Assembly: GCF_003255815.1 (NCBI RefSeq)
Contig: NC_037674.1
Location: 5,371,622-5,435,621, forward strand
Reading direction: 5' to 3'
Source of the DNA: Theropithecus gelada
Taxonomy: Eukaryota > Chordata > Mammalia > Primates > Cercopithecidae
Length of the DNA stretch: 64,000 nt
Below the pieces are notes generated by a model. That model ran no database searches. It was not told where the DNA came from and worked only from the letters and a program-made list of their open reading frames with translations. Of the stretch, positions 1 to 11,832 are shown piece by piece. Position 1 is the first letter of the stretch. Each line of letters opens with the position of its first letter. A program made the translations under genes and the position numbers.

Positions 1-2210
1 GGATGTCCCCTCTCCCACTCCCTTCAATAGCACACTGGAAGTACCAGCTAATTTGAAAGGACAAGAAAAAGGAAATAAAAAGTATACAGACTGGGAAAAA
101 AGAAATAAAGCTGTCTTTGATCGCAGATGACATGATCATTTATGTAGAAAACCCAAAATAAGTGACCAAAAAAAAAAAATCTCCAGGAGCTAATAAACAA
201 TTACAGCAACTTTGCAGAAGACAAGGCTAACATGTAAAAGTAAATGGCTTTCCTATACTTTGGCAATTAACAAGTAGAATTTGACATTGAAATCATAATA
301 CCATTTAACCCCTCAAAAATTAAGCACTTAGGTATAAATCTAGTGAAGTATTTACAAGATCTATATGAGTAAAACTACAAAAGTCTTACAAACAAAATAA
401 AGGAAGAACTAACTAAAGAGCTATTCTACGTTCATGAATAGAAAAATTCAATATTGTCAATATGCCAGTTCTTCCCAACTCGATCTATAGATTCAATGCA
501 ATCCCAAACAAATCCCAGAACGTTATTTTGTGGGTATCTATAAAGCAATTATAAGGTTTGCAGGGAAAGGCAAAAGACCCAGAATAGCCAACACAATGTT
601 GAAGAACCACCACCAAGTTGGAGGACTGATACTACCAAACTTCAAGACTTATGATAAAGCTATAGTAAAATCAAGACTGTGCTGTTGATGAAAGAATAGA
701 CAAAGAGATCAATGAAACACAATAGAGAACCCAGAAATAGACTCACATAAATATAATCAACTGATCTTTGACAACGATGCAAAGGCAATAAAATGGACCA
801 AAGATCGTCTTTTCAACAAATGGTGCTACGACAACTGGACAACCACATGCAAAAAGATAAATGTAGACATGGACTTTATACACTTCATAAAAATTAACTC
901 AAAATGGACCACAGACCTAAATGTAAAGTGCAAAACTATAACACTCCTAGAAGATAATAGTGGAAAACCTATATGACCTTAGCTACGGCAATAACTTTTT
1001 AGATACAATACCAGAGGCACAATCTATAAAAGAAAGAATTGAAAAGATGGGTTTCACTAAAGTTAAAAATGTATGTTCTGTGAAATACGATGTAAAGAGA
1101 ATGAGAAAACAAGCTACTGACTGGGAAAAATATTTGCAAAAGACATACCTGATAAAAGACTGTCAGCAAAAATATACAAAAACTCTTAAATTCAGCAATA
1201 AGAAAAAAAAAAAAAACACTTAAAACTTGGTCAAAGACCTTAACAGACACCTTACCAAAGAAAATCTACAGATGGCAATAAGCTTATGAAAAAATGCTCC
1301 ACATCATATGTCACCAGGGAAATGCAAATATATAACAATGAGATACCGCTACCCACCTATTAGAATGCTCAAAATCCAGAACACTGGCACCGCCAAATGC
1401 TGACGTGGATATAGAGCAACAGGAGCTCTCATTCATTGCTGGTGAGAATGTAAAATGGTACATCCACTTTGGGAGACAGTCTGTGATTTCCTTAGAAAAT
1501 TAAACATACTCCTAGCATACGAACCGGCAAGTGCCCGCTTTGGTATTTACCTAAATGATTGAAACCTTATGTTCACATAAAAATCTGCACAAGATGCTTA
1601 TAGCAGCTTTACTCATAATTGCCAAAATTTGGAGGCAACCAAGATGTTCTTCAGGAGGTGAATGGATAAATAAACTCTGCTACATCCAGACCAATGGCAT
1701 ATTACTCAGTGCTAAGGAGTGAGCTATCAAGCCATGAAAGCGTATGGAGAGAGCATAAATGCATATTACTAAGTAAAATAAGTCCATCTGAAAAGGCTAC
1801 AGACTGTATGATTCCAACCATACGACATTTCAGAAAAGATTCAACTACAGAGACAATAAAACATCACGGGTGCCAAGAATTGTGGTGAAGGTAATGATAA
1901 AAAGGCAGAGCACAAAGAAATTCCAGGAGAGTAAAAATACTCAGTATGATACCATGATGATGGTGTTATACACTATGCCATTATACATTTGCCCAAACCT
2001 ATAGATTATACAAAACCAAGAGGGAACCCTCTTATAAACTGTGCATTTGGGGTGATTATAATGTGTCAATGTAGGTTCATCAGTTGTAACAAATATACTA
2101 CTCTAGTGGGGAATGTTGATCATTGAGGAAGCTGTGGGAAATCTCTGTACCTTCCTCTTAATTTTGCTGAGAAGCTAAAATTGCTCAAAAAAGTAAAGAT
2201 TTTTTTAAAA
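1..2210 (+). mobile_element. Old L1 (L1M-type) 3' half, ORF2 reverse transcriptase region to 3' end
   Basis: The text follows L1 ORF2 from the reverse transcriptase core onward. A degenerate (F/Y)ADD motif reads IADDM at about 120-134. Further on are the C-terminal ORF2 words (AAGATAAATGTAGACATGGA near 855) and an L1M-type 3' end (GGGGAATGTTGATCATTGAG near 2107, then an A-rich stretch at 2200). Many stops and frameshifts break the frame; the longest remnant is 87 codons at 960-1223. The 5' part lies outside the window. It sits in CHRNA7 intron 2, opposite to the gene. Identity as L1 is sure; the subfamily is from memory. Confidence 0.85.
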
Positions 2211-3931
2211 TGACAAAGATCAATACCCGATCATACCTTCAGCATTTCTTTTTACAATATACTCTAGGTATGTGGGTTTTATAATATTTGATAATATTTT
2301 GTTGGAGTTGTAGCATTTTAAATGATGGCTAATGAATATAAAATCATACATTTTGCAAACCTAAGCAGAGGGCCACCCAAAGGAATTTAGATAACACATA
2401 AGCCCTTAGGATACTGGGCTCCACAGCCCTGCCTGCCATCTTCAGTGCCAAAGCCTAAGTGCACGACCACTTAGTTCTACTGTCTTGTGACTAAAGCGTC
2501 CAAAAAGCTGAATCTGCATTTCAAACCAATAAAACACCAAAAAAATCAATCTTGTATAATTATATGTTTTACATTTGTATATAATTACATGTTGGTTCAT
2601 ACTACTCACTTTAACAAACTTGACTTCTGGACATGCTTCATAACCAATGTATATTTATTTTATGCAAATCACTTAGAATGGCCTTTAGATGCATGTGCTC
2701 AGGTGACTGACTAAACAGCACAAATAAAGGAGAAACATTATGGAAACTTGGCAGATCAGACCTTACATATGCATTACTTCAAAATGATTTCTTATGTATT
2801 ATCTCATTCCCAGCCCAGTTACAAGCCCAGGAAGTAAATTAATAATCACCAGAAGTCAGTGTATGCATATAAGAATAATTTAGGCACTTTCACTTAGCAA
2901 ATTTATTGATGTATATTCATGATGTTTATATACACAGTTATACATCATAGACAACATATCCAAAACATCTCTTAAATCTGCCCCCTTTTCCACATTCCCA
3001 CAGTGGCCATCCTAGTTTCAACCTCCTTGTCCCTTACCTTTCTCTCCTCCTCTCTAACCCGTCTCACACTCACTGCTCTCAGCATCTTCTGCTTAAGCAG
3101 AGATTTGGTTACTTCCCTCCCCTGTTTAAAAATCCACCATATCTTCCCCCTCTGCCTAGTGCTTCACAAAGGAGCCTGTTGAATAACAGCAGGTCAAGCA
3201 ATTCCTTTGAGGACTCATGTTGTGCCTCTAAAATGTATGCAAAGTTTTTTCACTCCAATCTATAATTTATACTTGAATTTAATACAAATATCAAGGTTTG
3301 GACTATTTCCATTTCTGGGAAAATATGCTATGGCAGGCTGGTCTTACAGCTTCACAAAACCCCTGGCACACTGCCTCCTCGTGCCTTCAGAGATGCCTAG
3401 ACTAGAGCCAGGTAAAATGCAAACTTGCAGAGGAACTCAGGACACCTCACACACTACAACCTTACTGTCCCCACACTTATCTAGCACCTCATACCAAAGA
3501 AAACTCATAACACCCTGCCCTTGTAAGGTGTGCTTCTAAAGCATAATTCTTACAAAAGGGTCTGCAAAACTATCAGTAGTTTAGTCAGTACTATATTGGT
3601 CTTTTAGAATGTCTCAAAAAACATAGCACATTAAATTTTCTGAGAAGTCTTGCAGCAAAATCGTAGGAAAGATCAACAGGTTGCCAGTGTCCCACAAAAC
3701 ACATGTTGGAGGTGAGCTGTCCTCCACTGTACTTTCAGCCTTTCCTCAGCCTGTACCCATTACCTGGAAAAGATATCCTGCTTTCAGTGGCAAACTCTTT
3801 CTCATTTTTGGAACTCTAACCACCATCTCTTTGAAGCCATTCTCAGCGGCTCTAGTTGAAAACAATGTTTTCTAGCCCTTTGTATAAATGTGTATGCTAA
3901 ATTTCATCACATGTAGTAATTTGGGATTTAC
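2211..3931. other. CHRNA7 intron 2, mostly single-copy sequence
   Basis: I see no exon, RNA gene or well-preserved repeat here. The pyrimidine-rich part (about 2990-3530) has a flavour of old L2 and is listed separately. The short open frames (75, 110 and 64 codons) have no recognisable protein content. Confidence 0.5.
2990..3530 (+). mobile_element. Possible degraded L2 (LINE2) fragment
   Basis: Phrases such as CTCCCCTGTTTAAAAATCCA and CCCCCTCTGCCTAG near 3117-3161 resemble the C/T-rich L2 body (patterns like CTGCTTAAAACCCT and CCTCTGCCTGGAA). Divergence is high and the borders are guesses. Confidence 0.3.
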
Positions 3932-4227
3932 TTTTTTTTTTTTTTTTTGAGACTGAGTCTTGCTGTCGCCCAGGTTGGAGTGCAGTGGCGAGATCTCGGC
4001 TCACCGCAAGCTCTGCCTCCTGGGTTCAGGCCATTCTCCTGCCTCAGCCTTCCGAGTAGCTGGGACTACAGGCGACCGCTACCACACCCGGCTAATTTTT
4101 TGTATTTTTAGTAGAGACGGGGTTTCACCATGTTAGCTAGGAAGGTCTCCATCTCCTGACCTCGGGATTCGCCCGCCTCGGCCTCCCAAAGTGCTGGGAT
4201 TATAGGCGTGAGCCACCGCGCCCGGCC
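3932..4227 (-). mobile_element. AluY-like element, full length, with target-site duplication
   Basis: A reversed Alu begins with a T-run (3932-3948) and ends with GCGCCCGGCC. It carries the AluY-type word GCAAGCTCTGCCTCC. The 10-bp duplication TGGGATTTAC flanks it at 3922-3931 and 4228-4237, showing a clean insertion in CHRNA7 intron 2, in the same orientation as the gene. Confidence 0.95.
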
Positions 4228-4879
4228 TGGGATTTACTTGTTAATTTCCCTAGCCAGCTCATGAGATCTCTGAAAGGAAAAATAATCCATCACCTTTCTG
4301 TTAATTCTCAGAATTTGTCAAAGTCTACAATAGGAGTTCAATAGGATTTGTGGAATAAATTGATTAAAGAGTAAATGATCTTTCACAAAAATAAAATATA
4401 TAACATCATATGGTGTCTTCCTATCACTCCAGTTGGGAACCTCTACTAACCAAAAAAAGGAATCAATAACAATATTTGGGAGCAGGAAGACCAACTACTA
4501 TGGTCTCTAGAACAGCCCAGTTAAAACGGGCAACAAATGTGTAAAGAGAATCTATACCAGCCAAGATTTTGCCACGCGAAGCCTTTATGAGAACCATTGT
4601 GTCTCTGTCCAGAGGGCTGAGATTTCAGCTGCAGAGACCCGGCTCCACTTCAAAAACCAGGCAGAGCCAAGTCAGGCTGGAATACAAATGTTTGCATATT
4701 TCCTTATGTCTGATTGAGACTTCAGCTTCATCCAGCATCTCAGGAAAGTCACATTAAATTAGTTACAATTCATCCAGTTTAAATAAATTAAATGACTTTG
4801 TTCTGCCGAAGTTACCAAGTCTAAAGGAAGCAGCAGATGAAAGACAAAGGACTTGCCCAATGTTTCCTCTTAGCCCTAC

Positions 4880-5165
4880 CTCTAATCACAGAGTGGCCTT
4901 GGGCAAGGGACCACACCTTTCTAGGCATGACTTCTTGACCTCTGAGTTGAGTAGTTACATAATTAAGATGGAGCATACCTTCAGTGAATCACCAGTGTGT
5001 GGCAAGCACTTCATCTTATTTAATCCTCTCAAAACCTCTGAAGCAGGTATTATTCTAACACATGAGAAAACAGGGCTCCGAAAGGTAAGGGAGTTTGTTC
5101 AAGGCCACTCCATGAACACAGCATTGCCTGGCTTGGAAGTTCAATGTGTTCACAGCCAACCCCAT
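4880..5165 (+). mobile_element. MIR-family SINE remnants
   Basis: Recognisable MIR words are GTGGCCTTGGGCAAGGGACC near 4892, TTAATCCTCTCAAAACCTCT near 5019 and ATGAGAAAACAGGGCTC near 5062, followed by a diverged TTCAAGGCCACTCCATGA. These match the MIR patterns for 'ttgggcaag', 'atttaatcctcacaac' and 'gaggaaactgaggctc'. It may be two adjacent fragments. Confidence 0.55.
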
Positions 5166-5834
5166 GGCTAAAGTGAGAGAGAAACTTTCTCCCGCCCCCT
5201 TCCCATCACCTCTGACTGCTGACAGCCTTCTTCACACGCATTTCCTAAGGACAGTGGACTGTCATTGACACAAAGTGCCAATTTGCTATTTTTGTAATTT
5301 TCTAACGTGACAAAAGTTATTTTAAATGTTCACGTAGTGTAACACTAACCTATGCCTAAACTTCTCCTAAGACTCAGAGCTCCTTATAATAAGTTGGTTT
5401 CTTAAGTGTCTCTTAAAGAAGAAGTTCCCAGAAAAAAAGCCTGCAGCTTCTCCGTGAGTAGTCTCTTCTCCAAAAGAGCCTGCCGCAGCCTTTGCAACCT
5501 CAGGAGCCTGTTCTACTGACTTCCTCCTACTCCTCTACTGAGGGGCTACTGCACCATCACCCCCATCCCGGCAATACAGAGACACCCACTCCAAGGGAGA
5601 CAGCTGTGGAGCAGACACAAACAGTGAGGCAGCCTGGCTGGAGTTGACCCTGGGCAAATGGGGGAAGAAGGAGCCACTGTCCCTTTGTCACCCTGTCACA
5701 CACCACTTGCGGGGTGTGTCAGCTCTGCTGCCTGGTCTTTTCATGTGGTTTCTGCATGAAAATGACCATAATCACATATCCAGCTTTAAGGTCTCTTCAA
5801 GTTGTTTCCATATTCTTTAGTTGATCACAATGAC

Positions 5835-5965
5835 TGATGAGGTACTACAGTGTCCATTTTATTAGCCAGAAAGCCAAGGCTCAAGATGCTTAAGAAACTT
5901 ACCTAACAGCAGCCATTCAGAAACCAACAGAGCCAGAACCCACCGAAGACCCCAAGTACAAATCT
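5835..5965 (+). mobile_element. MIR-family SINE remnant
   Basis: AAAGCCAAGGCTCAAGATGC, then AAGAAACTTACCTAACAGCA and CAACAGAGCCAGAACCCACC follow the MIR order 'gaggctcagagagg... taacttgcc... cagagccaggattcgaaccc'. Old and diverged. Confidence 0.55.
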
Positions 5966-6234
5966 TGAGCTCTTTAAAGTAACTGAGGAGCTGCTCTGTA
6001 AACAGCAACTTTTGCTGCTCTGCAACTCATAAGACTGAACCTGCCTTCCCCTACAGCTCTTCTCTCATGATAACTTTTCCGCATCATCACATATACATTC
6101 AATATTTTAAAGCACGATTCTGTCTGCAGGAGGAAGAACACATTTGAGGCCAGTGTAGTGTTGGAAAGGAGGCAATGTATCACAGCAATTTTAACTAGGT
6201 TAAATGATATACCATTCATCAACATGCTAGTGCA

Positions 6235-6309
6235 GGTAACTGTTTATTTGTAGGATTATGAAATATCACCTGGGTAACTGTTTACTTGTAGGATTATGAA
6301 ATATCACCT
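6235..6309. repeat. 38-bp tandem duplication, two copies
   Basis: Two adjacent copies begin GGTAACTGTTTA(T/C)TTGTAGG at 6235 and 6273 and differ at one base (6246 T, 6284 C). It is a simple, recent-looking tandem duplication in CHRNA7 intron 2. Confidence 0.9.
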
Positions 6310-7194
6310 CTTATCTTTTTCCACTTTGCCAGGTGGCTCTTAGCACTATTTGTTTTTTAACCAGGAATTGTGGCTATTGTCTCACCTCTTTCCTATCATG
6401 CTGTCCCTCCCAATGAACATCATTATCCCTGTGCCCCACCCTGCCCCACTCCAGGGTCTCCACAATAGAATCCGATACTCTGTATAGACATTTATAATGA
6501 ATTAAACACTTGTGTGAAGCATTTGTGCTATATGGGGAATATACCATGAATACTGAATATCCAAAGCAGCATAGAGGAAGAAAAGGTAAGTTTACACAGA
6601 TTGGCCAACTGAAGTGGGCACTAGCAAGGCTGCAAGGCAAGAGGCCCATGGAACTGGTGGCAGCTGCCTGGAGGGACAGACACGTGTATTCCTGATGGGG
6701 AACCCTGAGTCCATGGAGCAGGACTCCTGGTACCTGTCCTCACCAGGAAGGCAAAGCATGCCCATTCCTAAGATGGGGTCACAGTGAAAGTTCACAGCTG
6801 GCCCTCTTGCCCTCTGCCTGGACAGATTTGCCAGCTGCAAAGCTCAGGGGCAGGCCCCTCACCAAAGAAGTTACATATCATAGGCGGCAGAAAAGTCTAG
6901 AAGTGGCTAAACTGACACTCAATGCTGGACTGCATGTCAACACTTAACACCATAAGGGAGACTAAAAAGTGAATGTCACCTGTTCTTGCTACTGAGTCCC
7001 AGTTCAGGATGCTTGAGTTTCTAAACTGAGAGAAAGGTGGGACCCAAGTACCCACGTACAGGTGGCCGGAGTGATGGAACAAGCTTTACCAGGTTCCTCC
7101 TTGGCGGGAGGAGAGACGGAGAACTGAGACACTCAGAAGAGGGCAGGCTGGGGACAGAGTCAGAGCACGGCCCTGCCTCGCCTGGGGCCAGCTA

Positions 7195-7682
<488 letters not shown>

Positions 7683-7737
7683 CATGCAGGAGCGACGCGG
7701 CCAGAGCCAGCCAGACGCCTCCCTGCGAGCAGCGCAT
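7683..7737 (-). CDS. CHRNA7: CHRNA7 exon 1: start codon and signal peptide
   Basis: The 55 coding bases give MRCSQGGVWLALAASLLH plus the first base of a split valine codon. This is a typical secretory signal peptide with a hydrophobic core (VWLALAASLL) that targets the nascent subunit to the endoplasmic reticulum. The start context CTCAACATGC is the only in-frame ATG ahead of the hydrophobic core. The donor GTAAAG follows CATG, and joining to exon 2 restores the frame exactly (LLH-V-SLQG). I recall the human protein as MRCSPGG, so Gln5 here looks like a species difference in the non-critical n-region. The upstream leader CAGCTCCGGGACTCAAC also matches my memory of the human 5' UTR. The gene then runs toward lower coordinates through a very large intron 2. 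Confidence 0.97.
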
Positions 7738-7850
7738 GTTGAGTCCCGGAGCTGCCGCGGGCCGGCGCGCCTCACGTATCGGCTGTCGCCCGGGCCTGCG
7801 CCTGCGGCCACAGAGCCGCCTCTCGGCTCGGCTCGCGCGCCTTTAAGGAG
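7738..7850 (-). promoter_or_regulatory. CHRNA7: Presumed CHRNA7 5' UTR and core promoter
   Basis: Minus-strand sequence immediately upstream of the ATG is GC-rich and has no upstream ATG that I can find, so no uORF. The exact start site cannot be read from sequence; the right border is an estimate. Confidence 0.6.
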
Positions 7851-7860
7851 CCGGGCGCGC

Positions 7861-7931
7861 GCCCCCGCCCCGCCCGCCCCCGCGCGCCTCTCCACGTGAC
7901 GAGCCCCGCCCCCGCCCCGTCCCCGCCCCCC
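7861..7931 (-). promoter_or_regulatory. CHRNA7: GC-box clusters (Sp1/Sp3-type) flanking an E-box
   Basis: Repeated CCCCGCCC/CCCCCGCC words occur at about 7861-7881 and 7904-7931. Read on the minus strand they are GGGCGGGG boxes. They lie 125-195 bp upstream of the ATG, a normal place for Sp1-family sites in a TATA-less promoter. Confidence 0.7.
7893..7898. promoter_or_regulatory. CHRNA7: CACGTG E-box (USF-type) in the CHRNA7 promoter
   Basis: The palindrome CACGTG sits between the two GC-box clusters, about 156 bp upstream of the ATG. USF-1 and Sp1 control is established for alpha-7 promoters in mammals; binding here is inferred from that and from the motif. Confidence 0.7.
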
Positions 7932-8110
7932 GTCCCTCCAGCCCGGGCCGGCGTCTCGGCGGCCACCCAGGGAACTGCAGCCCGGGGTGTGAACTGGAGG
8001 TACTCCCGGCGCTGGGCACGCTCCGGGCACCTCCACCCCCAGTCTCCACCGAGCGCGCTCTCGGCCTCGCGCCTCCGGCCAGGCCAGGGGCTGCCCAAGG
8101 CCAGGCTTTG

Positions 8111-10264
8111 CCTCTCCCTTGCGTTCTTTGTCCCCACTCAGCCCGCTCCCGCTCTTAACCAGAAGCTGTGCCGGGCACTCCGGAGAAAGCCGGGACAGTT
8201 CTGGGGTCCAGTCTTCCCGGACTCCCTCCTCCACGCCAGCGACCGGGTGACAGCGTTGGGGAACCAGGCTTCGGAAGTCTTGCCAACCAGACAAAACAGA
8301 CCCGAGGAAGCCCCCTCCTCCCGCTTTCCGCGAGCCCGGGTTTGCTTTCCGCACCGTTTGCTGGGCGCTAGCAGCCAGACTCTCGGCTGGGATCTGAAGT
8401 GCTGGAGGCACCCTGTCGGGGAGGACAGATGCCGCCAATGTGTGTGATGGGATTCCCAGTGGTTACCCTAATGTGTGGCTCATTTTTTAAAAAAGGCGAT
8501 TAGAAAGATTGAAAAGTTAACTCCTAACTCTTTGCTGGAAGGACAGTCAGAACTTGGTGTTCTTATCTAGGCTCTTTTGAGCCAGCGCACTAGGAAGAGT
8601 TAATGAGAAGGAGAGGCTCTGAGAGGTCCAGGGAGTGCGGAGAGTTCTTGATGTTGAAGAGGAGGCGTGATTTTGGAAAGAGGAAGGCGCCAAGGGGCGG
8701 CTTCCAGGGCGGCTGAAGCTCCCTCCCATTTGCTCCCTTCTGCTGAGCACTGCAGCGCCCTGCGTCCGCGTAGGGGGCGCTACCACCTTCCTTCCCGCAG
8801 CCCCCGTGCATCTGCGCTCCACCAGAACAACGCCCGTGGGCCACGCAGCTGTTTCTGGAGGAGGATTCATGGAAGAGGTGACAGCTGAACTGGATTCACC
8901 TCAAAGGATAGCATTCGTTGTGCCGGGAGAAAGGGACGCCAGGGGTGCCTGGAGAGCAGACAGGCGTGCCCTTAGCCTCATCTGGCTCTTGAGTCCCCCC
9001 ACCATTTCTAGCAGTCTGGACACCACAAAGCAGGCACTTGGTGAAGAAATTATCTACAGAGGATTAGTTGTTGGTAAAGGGGGAATGAGAAGAAGGGAAA
9101 TAAAACCCAGAAGCAGAATAGAGAAAGCCCATGAAGTATTAGTTAAAAGATTCTCACTGGCGCATCCCCTCCACTGGTCGTGGGACTGTAACACTCTTCT
9201 ACAAGGGCTGAAAGTACCTAAGAGCCCTGTCTTCCCTACTAGAAGAGCACGAGCCCATGGGGCCAAGGGAGTTTATTTTTTCTTGAGTATGGCTATCAGG
9301 ATCACATTCCTGAAACTGGAACTGCTTCCTTACCTCCATTGCACCCCATAATATCAAAAACCTAGAAATCGTTTTCAGGTGGGACAAGCAATTCGCAAGT
9401 ATTTATTTGTCCTCTGTTCTCTGCTAGGCACCTGGAGGACCTACAAGCGCAATCCACTCGCTCAGCTTACAATGTAGGACTGCTGGAAGTTGGAAAGTAA
9501 ACTTCAGTCTCCCTTGAGCCATTAGGTAGGTCTGTGAGTTTGGCTGTATTGACTCCCATCTATGGGACTCAGGTTTTTCATTTGTGAAATGAAGAAAAGC
9601 GCAGAACATTCTCGGAATAGAGCTGACGGGCCTATATAGGTCCTGCCCTTACTCCCGTTCCCAACGCAAGAAGACAGCGAATAAAACAGCAGGATATGAA
9701 TACATGCCTGGGCATACCAAAAATACGGCTTCTATGGGTAAGAGGGAAATTTAGCACTCTCAGGAGGTAAGGTGACTTTGGGCTTGGGGCCTGTGAGAGG
9801 TGGAGAACTGGAACGGAGATACTCACATAAATCCAGAGATTGGTGTAATCTCCTTTCCAGTGTAAAAAAGACCAGGAAACCCCAGCCATTAGCCAGGGCA
9901 GTGGAAGGAAGCATGTTTTCTGCTTGGGCTCCGGATAGGGGGAAAAAGATAATTACACATTCAAAAAACAAAAAAAAAAGTGCATTAGGCTTAGGTGTGG
10001 AGTCCAAATGTGTATTATATGGTTTAGAATTCAAGAATTCCTCTGGAGGAAGATTTAGTAACTTTACACACATGGGACTCCAAAAAATGCCCCCAAATCA
10101 CAATATTCATGAAAATAAGTTCAAAATAAAAAAATATAAACCATTCAAGGAAACAAACTCTACATCATCCTAGGTCATCATCAATTAGGGAAAGTCAGTA
10201 GGCAGAGTAAACAGGAAAATGTGTGCCTCACAATTTGAAATAATAGGACACTGAAAAATAAACT
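8111..10264. other. CHRNA7 5' flank, single-copy
   Basis: GC-rich to about 8.45 kb and again around 8.6-8.85 kb, then ordinary. I recognise no exon or repeat. The open frames on both strands (up to 183 codons) have no known protein signature. A CTCF-like motif at 8767-8781 is listed separately. Confidence 0.5.
8767..8781 (+). promoter_or_regulatory. CTCF-like motif upstream of CHRNA7
   Basis: CGCGTAGGGGGCGCT agrees with the CTCF core pattern CCASYAGRKGGCRSY at 13 of 15 positions, the mismatches being in the less informative first three. It lies about 1.0 kb upstream of the CHRNA7 ATG, in plus orientation, pointing away from the gene. Motif match only. Confidence 0.5.
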
Positions 10265-10275
10265 ATAAAATTTGT

Positions 10276-10586
10276 GGCCAGGTGCAGTGGCTCACGCCTG
10301 TAATCTTACCCCTTTGGGAGGCTGAGGCAGGTGGATCACCTGAGGTCAGGAGTTCGAGACCAACCTGGCCAACGTGGCCAAACCCCGTCTCTACTGAAAA
10401 TACAAATATTAACCGGGCATAGTGGCAGACACTTGTAATCCCAGCTACTCAGGAGGCTGAGGCAGAAGAATCGCTTGAACCCAGGAGGCAGAGGTTGCAA
10501 TGATCTGAGATCACGCCATTGCAGTCTAGCCAGGGCAACAGAGCGAGCTCCGTCTCTAAATAAATTAATAAAAATAATAAAAATGA
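10276..10586 (+). mobile_element. AluS-like element with 11-bp target-site duplication
   Basis: Forward Alu from GGCCAGGTGCAGTGG to an A/T-mixed tail. The duplication ATAAAATTTGT flanks it at 10265-10275 and 10587-10597. Confidence 0.95.
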
Positions 10587-10597
10587 ATAAAATTTGT

Positions 10598-10864
10598 ACA
10601 TTTAAAATGGTAAAGCTATTTATCAACGTGGGTGATGTCCGTCGCAGTGATAACCCTCAATTCTCATTGGCTTACCACAGTGAAAGTTTCTTTCTCCCTC
10701 ACACCACAAATAGTTCAGATGACTTTGCTGGGTGGCTACCCTCCTCCCCAGGTCTTTCAGATATAAAAGATCCTTTCATTAAATGGAGAGTGAATGTAAG
10801 ACAAAAGCACTATTCAAAGAGTAAATTCTGAGAACTTTTCAATATTGACAAAAGACATCACACC
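10598..10864. other. Unassigned sequence
   Basis: No gene or clear repeat recognised between the Alu and the first L1 piece. One word, TCTCATTGGCTTACCACAG near 10660, might belong to an old repeat that I cannot name. Confidence 0.3.
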
Positions 10865-11832
10865 ACAAATTCACTCGGTCATGGATTTGATTACTGCTGA
10901 ATTTAATTTGTTAGTAGACTTTAAAAGAATTTTCTATGTATATCCATGAAGGATATTGCTCTATCATTTTCATTTCTTGTAATTTTATCATCTAATTTTG
11001 GTAGAAGATCTTATGCTTCTTCCTCCTCTACTTTCTGAAATTGTTTGTTCAAGATATAATTTGTTTCTTAAATGTTTGATGAAACTAGTGAAACTGTGTC
11101 TGGAGTTTTTGTGGAAAGATTATTTTCTTAATGTTAACCCAATTTTTGGTAGATATGTAGGACAATTCAGTTTCTATTTGTTCTTGGGGAAAACTTGCTA
11201 AATTGTATTTTTTTTTTTTTTTTTTACAAATTTGTCTATTTCATTTAAGTTACTGCATTTATTGACATAAAGTTGTTTATTATGTGCCTTTATTACCTTA
11301 TTTATATGTATAGGCCATGTGGTGATACTTCCTCTTCATTACTGTTTCAAGGAATTTGTGTTTTCTCCTGTTCTTGGTTACACTTACTAGGGTTAGCAAA
11401 ATTACTAATCTTTTCATGGTACAACTTTTTGCTTTAATTTTTTTAATTTTTTTTTTTAAATTTCATTGATTTCTATTCTTGTGTTTCTTATTATCTTCAA
11501 CTTATTTGGGGTTTAATTTGCTCATTTTTTACAAACTTCTTAAAGTGTAAACTGAGGTTGCTGATTTTAGATTCTTTTACAATGTAAGCATTTAAATATG
11601 CAAATTTCCATCTCAACACTACTTTAGTTGCCTCCACCTAATTTTGATATGCTCTATGTTCATAACCTCCAGTTCAAAATATTTTATAATTTCTTTGTGA
11701 TTTCTTCTTTGACCAATGGTTTACTTCAAATTGTGCTTTTCTGTTTCCAAAACAGCACAGTTTTTTCTAGATATATACTATTCTTAGATATTGTCAATCT
11801 CTCAAAATATTTGTTCTAATTACTCTCCCAGC
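10865..11832 (-). mobile_element. Old L1 fragment, ORF2 reverse transcriptase region
   Basis: Reversed L1M ORF2 text, for example GAAGGATATTGCTCTATCAT near 10947 and CTTCTTTGACCAATGGTTTA near 11704. It abuts a second reversed L1 that restarts at a 3' region, so two separate L1 relics lie head to tail. Confidence 0.75.
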
